A DNA stretch of 22,966 bases, from contig JBGTIS010000023.1 in assembly GCA_041745535.1 (NCBI GenBank), positions 1-22,966 on the forward strand, given 5' to 3'. Of this stretch, positions 16,160 through 22,966 are shown piece by piece (the first letter of the stretch is position 1; each line of letters opens with the position of its first letter). Below the pieces are notes generated by a model, which searched no databases, was not told the origin of the DNA, and worked only from the letters and a program-made list of their open reading frames with translations. This DNA is from JBGTIS01 sp041745535. Lineage in GTDB: Bacteria > Bacteroidota > Bacteroidia > Cytophagales > Cyclobacteriaceae. The position numbers and the translations under genes are program-made.

Positions 16160-16510
16160 CTATTTTTGGTTATTCCAAGGTTTGTAGTTTTTGGCAGCAG
16201 GGCCTTTTAATCCTTTTCTGGCATTGTTGCTACGCACCACCACCCGATCAGTTGGCTTGGTTTCGGTTAAGGTTTTTTTGTTTTTAGCATCCGGGCCTTT
16301 TAATACTTGTTTGGTTTCGTGAAGGACATGTACCGCCGGCGTTGTTTCATACTTCCAATGCTTGAAATGTTTGGCTTTCGGACCTTTCAAATCTCCCCGG
16401 AATACAGATTTAGTTTCCTTACTTTGGTTAACGTCATGAGGGGCCTGGGCATACAAAGCACCAGTTCCGGCCATCAACATAGTTACGAAGATGTACATTA
16501 ATTTTTTCAT
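16160..16510 (-). CDS. Small secreted basic protein with three LKGPxAK repeats, function unknown
   Basis: From the ATG at 16510 the product has 116 residues: a Sec signal peptide (MKKLMYIFVTMLMAG to ALYA, cleavage after about 21) and a lysine-rich mature part. The motif LKGPxAK occurs three times, at about 41-47, 70-76 and 101-107. The first and last copies continue to a Lys-Pro/His-Trp ending (HFKHW and NYKPW), and two copies are preceded by an ETK triplet. Spacing is about 30 residues. No cysteines or known domain are visible. A longer in-frame start (TTG at 16531) is rejected because it would place extra residues before a perfect signal peptide and disrupt the 5' inverted repeat. I do not recognise a function; a cell-envelope or extracellular binding role is only a guess. 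Confidence 0.82.
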   Translation of the reverse strand: MKKLMYIFVTMLMAGTGALYAQAPHDVNQSKETKSVFRGDLKGPKAKHFKHWKYETTPAVHVLHETKQVLKGPDAKNKKTLTETKPTDRVVVRSNNARKGLKGPAAKNYKPWNNQK

Positions 16511-16518
16511 GCTGCTTA

Positions 16519-16555
16519 CTGATTGGTTCAATTAATTGAACGGCTTAACAATCAG
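16519..16555. promoter_or_regulatory. Nested inverted repeat just upstream of the small repeat-protein start
   Basis: GTTCAATTAATTGAAC (16526-16541) is a perfect 16-bp palindrome. It is enclosed by CTGATTG (16519-16525) and CAATCAG (16549-16555), an exact outer inverted repeat. The element ends 8 bases before the ATG at 16510. It could act as an operator or, in mRNA, fold over the ribosome-binding area. Confidence 0.5.
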
Positions 16556-16585
16556 CAAGTTAGTACCAATAAATTGGGTAATTCA

Positions 16586-16625
16586 TATCGTATTTGCCAC
16601 ATCAGAAAATGTGGCAAATACGATA
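16586..16625. terminator. Perfect 17-bp inverted repeat after the response-regulator gene
   Basis: TATCGTATTTGCCACAT (16586-16602) and its exact reverse complement (16609-16625) surround a six-base loop. It lies 5 bases past the response-regulator stop on the minus strand. The position and strength suggest an intrinsic or processing terminator that closes the GH92-kinase-regulator unit. There is no U-tract, so an operator or mRNA 3'-end stabiliser is also possible. Confidence 0.6.
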
Positions 16626-16630
16626 CAACA

Positions 16631-17254
16631 CTAAATAATTTCCTTTTTTAAGGCCAATCGCACCATTTCCGCTGAATTTGAAACTTCCAGTTTTTTCATA
16701 ATTTTAGAACGATACGTTTCTACAGTTCTCACGCTGATGCAGAGCAGATCGGCGATCTCTTTGGTAATTTTTCCATCGGCCACCATTTTTACAATCTGCT
16801 TTTCCCGATCGGTAAGCAATTTTTTTTCTGGTGTCGCGGCAGCGAAACTTTCTACGATCATATCCGAAATTTTGTTCTTATAATATTTTCCGCCAGCATG
16901 TACCTGCTCAATAGCCTCCTTCAACTCCTGTTCATCAGCGTCTTTCAGTAAATAACCATCGGCACCCATTTTCACACTTTGCAGTATATATTGCTTTTCC
17001 TGGTGCATGGTGAGCATAATGCATTTCAGGCCCGGGTATTTCGCCTTTATCTCTTGCAGAATTTCCAATCCTGATCCGTCGGGCAGCGAAATATCCAAGA
17101 GCAACACGTCGGCTGAAATTTTAGTCAGCACCTCTAAAAGCGTCTGCGTGTCAAAAGCTTCTGCCACTACCTGCATGGATGAGTTTGTTTTAATAAGCGC
17201 TTTCAGTCCGTTTCGGAACAGTTGGTGATCGTCAGCTAAAATTATTTTTATCAT
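16631..17254 (-). CDS. NarL/FixJ-type response regulator
   Basis: 207-residue transcription regulator. The receiver domain (1-120) has acidic Asp8-Asp9, phosphoacceptor Asp54 (LLLDISLPDGSG), Thr82 and Lys104. A LuxR-type helix-turn-helix (about 146-203: LTDREKQIVKMVADGKITKEIADLL, then SVRTVETYRSKIMKKLEV) binds DNA. The start overlaps the end of the kinase gene by 23 bases, so the two are translationally coupled and surely partners. A strong inverted repeat follows the stop. Targets are unknown; the cotranscribed GH92 gene is an obvious candidate. ATG start at 17254. Confidence 0.95.
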   Translation of the reverse strand: MIKIILADDHQLFRNGLKALIKTNSSMQVVAEAFDTQTLLEVLTKISADVLLLDISLPDGSGLEILQEIKAKYPGLKCIMLTMHQEKQYILQSVKMGADGYLLKDADEQELKEAIEQVHAGGKYYKNKISDMIVESFAAATPEKKLLTDREKQIVKMVADGKITKEIADLLCISVRTVETYRSKIMKKLEVSNSAEMVRLALKKEII

Positions 17255-19019
17255 TGGGCAAAGGTAATTCTATTTCTATTACGGTTCCGGAAGGCCCGGA
17301 GTTCACCGCGATGTCACCTCCCAGAATGGAAACCCGTTCGCTGATGTTTCTCAATCCACTGCCTTTGGTAGATACAGTTGGATCAAAGCCACGACCATTG
17401 TCACGGATGAACAGATCAATATGATCTTCAAATTCGGTAACTGTCAGTTGGATTACGGTAGCCCGGGCATGTTTCACCGCGTTGTTCAGGGCTTCCTGAC
17501 AAATTCGGTAAACGGCAATTCCTATTTCTTTTTCAAGATTTGAATTCACGGTTTCCAATTCATTGAGGTAGTGAAAGGTGATGTTTGTATTTTTCCTCAA
17601 ATCATCCACCAGCATGGCCAATGCTTCACCAGGGCCAAAATCCATGAGCACCGCAGGCATCAGGTTTCTGGATACGCTTCTCAGTTCATTCAGGGTGCTA
17701 TCTATCAGTTCCAGTAATTCCTGTTTGAGATGAACTGGCTGTTGCATAGCATTAATTTTAAGCCGCACCGTAGTTAACAAAGGGCCTATCCCATCGTGAA
17801 TGTCGCGGGCAATGCGTTCCCGCTCCGCTTCCTGGGCATTCAGCAGATTTTTTTTGGTTTCCCGTTCCAACGCGTTTTTCTCCTGATTCAGTTTTAGTAA
17901 CTGCTCCCGCATTCGTAGTATGGAATGCCCCAGTTCATCCTTGTTACTCAATGGCACATAATCCACCGATAAATTGCCTTCTCCTATTTGCTCAGCAAAA
18001 ACCGCCGTACGCCGAAGGGCTTTAATCAGCCGGTTAATGGCGTCAGTGATCTGCACTAATTCTATCATCAGGTGCGATTGAGATTGGGTAGGTGGTAACA
18101 CGCCCTGAGATAATCGCAGAATTTTTTCTCTTAAAGCCAGAATCGGTCTGGATAACTGTTTTGATAAAAATAAAGATATGGCCAGCGAAACCAGCATCAG
18201 CAAAATTAATAATCCAATAAACTGATCGCGAATGGCATATACCGGGCTCATGGCCTCCGATAAATCTATTTCCGTAAGCAGTGCCCAATTAATGTTTTGG
18301 AACCGCACCGGCCGGTATGCCCCAATGATCATCACATTCCGGTAATCAGGGTAAATTAAAATACCGGCCTGCCCAGCCAGGGCTTCCGTAACACCTGTAG
18401 TTTTTGCCTGAATGGTGGAAGGTTGTTGATTAGGGAGGAATCGCGAAAGCGTGAGCAGCTTCCTGTCAGGACCCACCAGATAAGATTCGCCCGTAGCGCC
18501 CATGCCCGATCTTTCCATCAACACATTTTGTATCCCTTGCATAGAAAACAGTAACAGAACGGAAAAGGCAGTATCGTTCAGGCAAATGAAAAAAGAGGCG
18601 CTATCAGCCCCAAACCCAACCGGCAAGGTACCTAAATACAAATCATTGCCCAATGAAAGCTGAAACAATGAATCCACTAACGCAGGGAATGAATTTTCAG
18701 AGGATGGTTTTTTCACATATGCTTCCCGCACATCTTCAATTACGGTAAGCCGCTCTTTTAAGTCGCTATCCACTTCCGCATGTCGCCTGAAATAACTGAT
18801 GGTATGGGAAGCTTCACTCACTTTATCGTGCAAATAGCTCTGCACCAGTTTTTCCTTTAACAGGTTGATAGAGCGCAACTGATTCCGGGTTCTTTCCAGT
18901 AACGAGGATCGCATCTGCACGTACACAGAAATAAAAATAATAACCGTAAAAATCAGGTTTAATCCGAAAAACCCAAGGGCCAGCCAGTGTTCCAGTTTAA
19001 AAGTGGGCTTTGCTTTCAT
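17232..19019 (-). CDS. Membrane sensor histidine kinase (Cache, HAMP, HisKA_3)
   Basis: 595-residue inner-membrane kinase of the NarX/DesK group. Transmembrane helix 1 is at about 12-35. A periplasmic sensor of about 230 residues follows; its distal part (GMGATGESYLVGPDRKLLT at 172-190, and IGAYRPVRFQNINWALLTEID at 232-252) is typical of dCache domains, which bind small molecules. Transmembrane helix 2 is at about 265-286, followed by a HAMP domain (about 284-336) and a second HAMP-like segment (GNLSVDYVPLSNKDELGHSI). HisKA_3 carries phosphoacceptor His408 in RDIHDGIGPLL. The HATPase has an intact N-box (QEALNNAVKHA), DNGRGF and GSGLRNISERV. It lies 31 bases after GH92 and overlaps its regulator by 23 bases. 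Its signal is unknown; a mannan- or glycan-derived ligand is inferred from context. ATG start at 19019. Confidence 0.94.
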   Translation of the reverse strand: MKAKPTFKLEHWLALGFFGLNLIFTVIIFISVYVQMRSSLLERTRNQLRSINLLKEKLVQSYLHDKVSEASHTISYFRRHAEVDSDLKERLTVIEDVREAYVKKPSSENSFPALVDSLFQLSLGNDLYLGTLPVGFGADSASFFICLNDTAFSVLLLFSMQGIQNVLMERSGMGATGESYLVGPDRKLLTLSRFLPNQQPSTIQAKTTGVTEALAGQAGILIYPDYRNVMIIGAYRPVRFQNINWALLTEIDLSEAMSPVYAIRDQFIGLLILLMLVSLAISLFLSKQLSRPILALREKILRLSQGVLPPTQSQSHLMIELVQITDAINRLIKALRRTAVFAEQIGEGNLSVDYVPLSNKDELGHSILRMREQLLKLNQEKNALERETKKNLLNAQEAERERIARDIHDGIGPLLTTVRLKINAMQQPVHLKQELLELIDSTLNELRSVSRNLMPAVLMDFGPGEALAMLVDDLRKNTNITFHYLNELETVNSNLEKEIGIAVYRICQEALNNAVKHARATVIQLTVTEFEDHIDLFIRDNGRGFDPTVSTKGSGLRNISERVSILGGDIAVNSGPSGTVIEIELPLPNDKNNFS

Positions 19020-19050
19020 AAAATGAATATAATCTGATTATATAAGATCT

Positions 19051-21387
19051 TTATTTTTGTTGATTAGCCATAATTCCCATTGCGGGTGGCAATTCACTGG
19101 TAGCCCAGGTTTTATTGGGGATGCTGTCCATTTCCAATATCAGTTCCCCACCCCGCATAATTTCCTCATGGGTTATATAGCTCCTGTTGAGTTCATTGCC
19201 GTTCAAAGTAGCCGATTTAATGTATGGCATATCATCGGCATGCTGAGGCGCCATGATCATGAAATTTTTATTTTGCGGTACCTGAATGGTAATTTGCTCG
19301 AATACCGGGCTCCCCAACACGTAATAAGGCATTCCGGGACAAACCGGATAAAATCCTGCCATGCTGAATACCAGCCAGGCCGACATTTGTCCGGCATCCT
19401 CATTGCCACTTAATCCACCCGGACCTATTCCATATTCTTCCCTGATAATTTTTCTTACGGTTTCCTGGGTTTTCCAGGGTGCCCCAGCGTACGGATACAA
19501 ATAGGCCGTCTGATGCCCGGGTTCATTGCCATGCCAGTACAACCGATTGTCAAACAGCGTATCCAGCCGCTCGATAAACCTATTCTTTCCGCCCATGAGG
19601 GATATGAGTCCGGCCACATCCTGGGGTACATACCAGGTATACTGAAACGGAGAACCTTCGGTAATAAAAGACGCACGAGCCGCCAGCGGATCAAAGGGAG
19701 TGATCCAGGTACCATTGGCAAATTTCCCTCGTACAAAACCCGTGGTAGTATCAAACACATGTTGATAGTTTCGAGCCCTTTCCATTAGTTTCCGGTAATC
19801 GTCGTCTTTTCCCAAATCCTTGGCCACCTGCGACAACACGAAATCGTCAAAGGCATATTCCAACGTGCGCGACACCTGTTCACGCTGGTGGAAAGAATCC
19901 GGCACTGAATCTTCTAAAGGAATAAAATTGTATCGCAGGTAGGAAGCCAATGCCCTTCTCCCTTTTCCTGAGCGGTAATCGTCCAGGTCCAGATTGGGTT
20001 CAAAAGCGTTTTTCCGCATGTACTGATAGGCTTTCTTTTTATCAAAATCACCAATTCCTTTCATCCAGGCATCGCCAATCATAGCAATGGCATGGTCGCC
20101 AATCATGGCAGAAGTATAATTATTCCAGGCCGGAAAAATAGGCAACCAGCCACCCTGTTCTGCCTTTAGCGTCAGGGAGGTAACCATGTCGGCAGTTTTT
20201 TCAGGATTGATAATGGTGTGGAGAGGATGTACCGCCCGGAAGGTATCCCACATAGAAAAATCGTCATAATAATTAAATCCTTTGGCCTGGTAAATAGAAT
20301 CGGAACCAGCAAAACCCGGATAGGTACCATCGGCATTGTTCATTACCCTGGGCAGCATCATGGTATGGTACAGGGCGGTATAATACATTTCCTTGTCGGC
20401 TGCGGTGCCGCCCTGAACTTTAATCTTTTCCAGCTCATTATTCCAGATGGCGGTAGCCTCTGCCTTGGTTTGATCAAAATCCCACCCACCAATTTCCTGA
20501 TCCATATTTTTCCGTGCATCCGCCACGCTGGTAAAAGAAGTACCTACTTTTGCTCGAATTTGGTTATTGGCTTTTACAGGAATTTTTACATAACCGCCTG
20601 CCCTGCTACCTTTTCCCTGTACCATTGCCTGGTTAAGTACCACCAGGGAATCCTGCCAGATTCCAAACTCCTGAAATTCAGTGTCAATTTCTATTACAAA
20701 ATAACCACTGAAACCTGCTGATTCGCCCCATCCCTGGTAAATGCGGTGCACAGGATTATAGCCTGTTATCTCATTTTTATCAGGATGAAATTCCAGATAA
20801 CCTTCTCCCTCATCAGAATTGGGTTCAATAACCAAAAACAGGGCATTGTCTTTTTCAACCGTAAATCGCAGCAAAGCACTACGGGAAAGCGCCGTTACCT
20901 CCGCGAAAATATCATAATCAGATAAATGCACACTATAATACGCAGGTTCGGATATTTCCTGCTCATGGCTAAAAGCGGAAGCCCGCGCTACAGGATCGGT
21001 TTTTAGCTGGCCGGCTACCGGCATCAGGGTAACGCTTCCGTAGTCCTGGGTACAGGAACCGCTCATCCAATGGCTACCCCGAAACCCCTGTATCCGGTCT
21101 GATTCGTAGTAATAAGGTGGAAGGCACTTTTTTTCTGTGGCATTGGTTTGGGGTGTCCACTGGGTCATGCCGAATGGAACACCCACCGCCGGAAAATTCT
21201 GCCCCCTGAGCTCTGAACCCGCCTCACTGTGCATGCGGGCACTTTCCGTGGTACTGACTGCCGTACCAATTAAAGGATTCACAAAGGTATAGGGTGGTTT
21301 TAAGGAAGAACTCTCTTCGGGGGTTTCCAGTGTACAACCAAATAAAATACTCGTGATTACTAAAATAAAAAAATACTTTTTTATCAT
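19051..21387 (-). CDS. GH92 alpha-mannosidase lipoprotein
   Basis: Calcium-dependent exo-alpha-mannosidase family, which trims alpha-linked mannose from N-glycans, yeast mannan and similar polymers. It has 778 residues and a lipoprotein signal with Cys18 (ILFGC). The N-terminal beta domain begins YTFVNPLIGT (33-42). The (alpha/alpha)6 domain carries family signatures EGSPFQYTWYVPQD (577-590), GNEPGHQ (620-626) and GLSGNEDAGQMSAW (658-671). The acidic residues in these motifs are the expected catalytic and calcium-site residues, though I do not assign each role. The length and N-terminus fit the family. The gene is first in a minus-strand set with the kinase (31-base gap) and regulator, and divergent from DUF2490 (96-base gap). 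The linkage specificity cannot be read. ATG start at 21387. Confidence 0.95.
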   Translation of the reverse strand: MIKKYFFILVITSILFGCTLETPEESSSLKPPYTFVNPLIGTAVSTTESARMHSEAGSELRGQNFPAVGVPFGMTQWTPQTNATEKKCLPPYYYESDRIQGFRGSHWMSGSCTQDYGSVTLMPVAGQLKTDPVARASAFSHEQEISEPAYYSVHLSDYDIFAEVTALSRSALLRFTVEKDNALFLVIEPNSDEGEGYLEFHPDKNEITGYNPVHRIYQGWGESAGFSGYFVIEIDTEFQEFGIWQDSLVVLNQAMVQGKGSRAGGYVKIPVKANNQIRAKVGTSFTSVADARKNMDQEIGGWDFDQTKAEATAIWNNELEKIKVQGGTAADKEMYYTALYHTMMLPRVMNNADGTYPGFAGSDSIYQAKGFNYYDDFSMWDTFRAVHPLHTIINPEKTADMVTSLTLKAEQGGWLPIFPAWNNYTSAMIGDHAIAMIGDAWMKGIGDFDKKKAYQYMRKNAFEPNLDLDDYRSGKGRRALASYLRYNFIPLEDSVPDSFHQREQVSRTLEYAFDDFVLSQVAKDLGKDDDYRKLMERARNYQHVFDTTTGFVRGKFANGTWITPFDPLAARASFITEGSPFQYTWYVPQDVAGLISLMGGKNRFIERLDTLFDNRLYWHGNEPGHQTAYLYPYAGAPWKTQETVRKIIREEYGIGPGGLSGNEDAGQMSAWLVFSMAGFYPVCPGMPYYVLGSPVFEQITIQVPQNKNFMIMAPQHADDMPYIKSATLNGNELNRSYITHEEIMRGGELILEMDSIPNKTWATSELPPAMGIMANQQK

Positions 21388-21483
21388 TATATTAAAATAT
21401 TCGACGATTTTCGATTCATTAATTGAAATTTACTTAATATTTATGCTTCAAGATAATTTCATGGCCTAATCTATGCGAATGAA

Positions 21484-22272
21484 GTGAATTTTACGAAAAA
21501 GCAGGCACTTATATGGCTGGTGTTAATCAATTTCTTTACAGCAACGGAAATTCTGGCACAATCGGGAAATAAAAAAGAATTTGTACATCAATCTATGTAT
21601 TGGATTAATTTGTCTGAAAAAATTCTGATTTCGCCCACTTTTACCTGGAATGTTGATTTTCAGGAAAGAAGGTTTGCCTTTCCCGACCGGCAAAATCAGT
21701 TTCTTATGAAAACGGGCGCTCAGAAAAAACTAAACAATGGGCTGAATATAAGTCCGGGAGTGGCTTACCGATGGCAAACGGCCAACCAGCCTACAGGTCC
21801 GGTTACTTCTAAATCCAATGAAATCAGATTATATCAGGATTTCGCGTATAAGAAACCCCTGAATCGGTGGATTTTAAATTTACAAACAGGCCTTGATGAG
21901 CGTTTTCTCTCTAACAGAGATATGGAGAGCCACATTAAAACAAATAATTTTAATTTGCGAAGCCGCACCCGTATTGAATTTGAAATCATAATTCTGGGAA
22001 AGGAAGAATCAGGAAATCCACTGAAAGCCAAAATCGCTGAAGAGTTTTTCCTGAACCTGTACCACAGCGATTCGCCCAGCTTCTTTGACCAGAACCGGAT
22101 TTACGGCGGATTGAACTATCAGCTTTCGCCCCACTTTGGCATGGAAATAATATATTACTACAACCTTCAAAAAACACAACAACAAAACACCTTATTGATC
22201 CGGGATATGTTAAAATTAGGCATACAACATACCATTAGCCTTCACAACAGAAATCAGGAAATTAATAATTGA
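21484..22272 (+). CDS. DUF2490-family outer-membrane beta-barrel-like protein
   Basis: 262 residues with a Sec signal peptide (about 1-25, ending ILA then QSG). The mature part is built of alternating amphipathic strands rich in aromatics (FTWNVDFQERRFAF, GVAYRWQTANQP, NEIRLYQDFAYK, GLNYQLSPHFGMEIIYYYNLQ), as in Bacteroidota DUF2490 proteins, which are predicted outer-membrane barrels of unknown function. The start is GTG at 21484: an in-frame TAA at 21454 and the absence of an in-frame ATG leave no better choice. ATGs at 21473 and 21479 are in another frame and stop after a few codons. It is divergent from GH92 across 96 bases and may share its control region. No further function is proposed. 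Confidence 0.85.
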   Translation: MNFTKKQALIWLVLINFFTATEILAQSGNKKEFVHQSMYWINLSEKILISPTFTWNVDFQERRFAFPDRQNQFLMKTGAQKKLNNGLNISPGVAYRWQTANQPTGPVTSKSNEIRLYQDFAYKKPLNRWILNLQTGLDERFLSNRDMESHIKTNNFNLRSRTRIEFEIIILGKEESGNPLKAKIAEEFFLNLYHSDSPSFFDQNRIYGGLNYQLSPHFGMEIIYYYNLQKTQQQNTLLIRDMLKLGIQHTISLHNRNQEINN

Positions 22273-22273
22273 T

Positions 22274-22288
22274 AAATCGGTCCGATTT
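22274..22288 (+). terminator. Possible terminator hairpin after DUF2490
   Basis: AAATCGG (22274-22280) and CCGATTT (22282-22288) are an exact inverted repeat about one base, starting 2 bases after the DUF2490 stop. Downstream is AT-rich (CGAATTATTCTT) but without a clean U-run. The loop is too tight for all seven pairs to form, so it may also be an operator-like palindrome. Confidence 0.35.
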
Positions 22289-22348
22289 CGAATTATTCTT
22301 AAAAAAATTTAAATGCCGGTTGTATTTATTCTAAAACATTCGTTAGAA

Positions 22349-22378
22349 TTTTCGTTTAAATATGTCATACTATCTTTG
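22349..22378 (+). promoter_or_regulatory. Bacteroidetes-type promoter for the antiporter gene
   Basis: TATCTTTG (22371-22378) matches the TAnnTTTG -7 box exactly. It is preceded by TTTT (22349-22352) at 18 bases, a 3-of-4 match to the TTTG -33 box. It would give a leader of about 100 bases before the ATG at 22488. Confidence 0.45.
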
Positions 22379-22487
22379 ATATTTCAATTTTTCGAAATGC
22401 CCAGGTTAAGTAATTTTTTTCAATTGAGCGCGCATTTCCCGTTTGTTACTTAATTAATTATCAACAACCTTTCCCACAGCCCATTAT

Positions 22488-22966
22488 ATGCCATTGCTCT
22501 TCGACCTGCAACTGCCTCTACACGACCCTATACAGGTTTTTTTCATCATCCTTCTGATTATTTTGCTGGCGCCTTTGCTATTAGACAAAATAAAGGTTCC
22601 ATCGGTGGTTGGGTTAATTATCGCGGGTGTGCTGGTAGGCCCACATGGCTTTCATGTGTTGGAAAGCACAGAAACCACCCTGTTTGGTACGGTGGGCTTG
22701 TTGTATATTATGTTCTTTGCCGGGCTGGAAATTGATCTGAATGATTTTAAGAAAAATAAAAATAAAAGCATCATTTTTGGTTTGATCACCTTTTCGATAC
22801 CACTGACCATCGGAACCATTACCAGCTATTTTATTTTAGAATACCAGCTTCGGTCGTCCATTTTGCTGGCCAGTATGTTTGCCACACACACCCTGATTGC
22901 CTACCCCATTGCCAGCCGGTTGGGAATCAATCGAAATGAGGCGGTTACCATTACCGTAGGCGGCAC
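22488..22966 (+). CDS. CPA2-type cation:proton antiporter, N-terminal part only
   Basis: The first 159 residues of a Kef/NhaS-like Na+(K+)/H+ exchanger of the inner membrane, read from ATG 22488 to the window edge. Hydrophobic helices are visible at about 16-33, 40-50, 67-78, 93-113 and 123-140. Family signatures are VPSVVGLIIAGVLVGPHGF (39-57), LGLLYIMFFAGLE-like GLLYIMFFAGLEIDL (70-84) and the polar helix break near THTLIAYPIASRLG. Homologues are 380-750 residues, so most of the gene lies outside, and a C-terminal TrkA or universal-stress domain cannot be judged. It is separated by 215 bases from DUF2490 and has its own likely promoter. Role: pH and cation balance, unrelated to the glycan genes as far as can be seen. 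Confidence 0.88.
   Translation, partial: MPLLFDLQLPLHDPIQVFFIILLIILLAPLLLDKIKVPSVVGLIIAGVLVGPHGFHVLESTETTLFGTVGLLYIMFFAGLEIDLNDFKKNKNKSIIFGLITFSIPLTIGTITSYFILEYQLRSSILLASMFATHTLIAYPIASRLGINRNEAVTITVGG

Noticed and set aside
21473..21487. ATGs at 21473 and 21479 as the start of the DUF2490 gene
   Set aside because: Both are in another frame that stops at TGA within five codons; only GTG at 21484 opens the signal-peptide frame.
1..22966. CRISPR arrays, tRNA or rRNA genes, transposases and riboswitches
   Set aside because: None was found when reading the spacers and gene contents. Short structured RNAs could be missed without covariance searches.

Overview
The window is from a member of the Bacteroidota, probably a Cytophagia-like environmental polysaccharide degrader. 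The evidence is a SusC-type TonB-dependent receptor, a type IX secretion (T9SS) C-terminal sorting domain on a glycosidase, LytTR, NarL and HAMP/Cache signalling proteins typical of the phylum, a high density of glycoside hydrolases, and an almost complete lack of Shine-Dalgarno sequences. The species cannot be read from the sequence. No tRNA, rRNA, CRISPR array, insertion sequence or phage gene was seen.

Bases 1-10164, all on the minus strand, form a carbohydrate-use locus read right to left: a T9SS-exported GH5 glycosidase with a carbohydrate-binding-like module; an exported protein that seems to join a beta-propeller to an alpha/alpha barrel; an HGSNAT/NagX-like membrane acetyltransferase; a GH20 beta-N-acetylhexosaminidase lipoprotein; and a SusC-like receptor cut by the window edge. 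Its SusD partner would lie beyond base 1. GH20 plus a glucosamine-acetyltransferase-like protein points to a GlcNAc-containing glycan such as chitin, chitosan or glycoprotein glycans. The exact substrate is inferred.

Bases 10165-11285 are decayed, gene-poor DNA. They hold a frameshifted remnant of a LytTR response regulator, a GC-rich islet and a degenerate TTCAAT repeat.

Bases 11286-14537 (plus strand) are a tight three-gene operon: an LpxH-like metallophosphoesterase, a GT-B glycosyltransferase and a cytoplasmic GH1 beta-glucosidase. The GH1 gene overlaps tail to tail with an orphan PAS histidine kinase whose N-box asparagine is replaced by tyrosine.

Bases 15586-16625 hold a long intergenic region with a terminator-like hairpin, a small secreted repeat protein, and two striking inverted repeats. 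Bases 16631-21387 (minus strand) read GH92 alpha-mannosidase lipoprotein, then a Cache/HAMP histidine kinase, then a NarL-type response regulator. Their spacing suggests one transcript. Divergent from GH92 is a DUF2490 protein, followed by the start of a CPA2 cation:proton antiporter that runs off the right edge.
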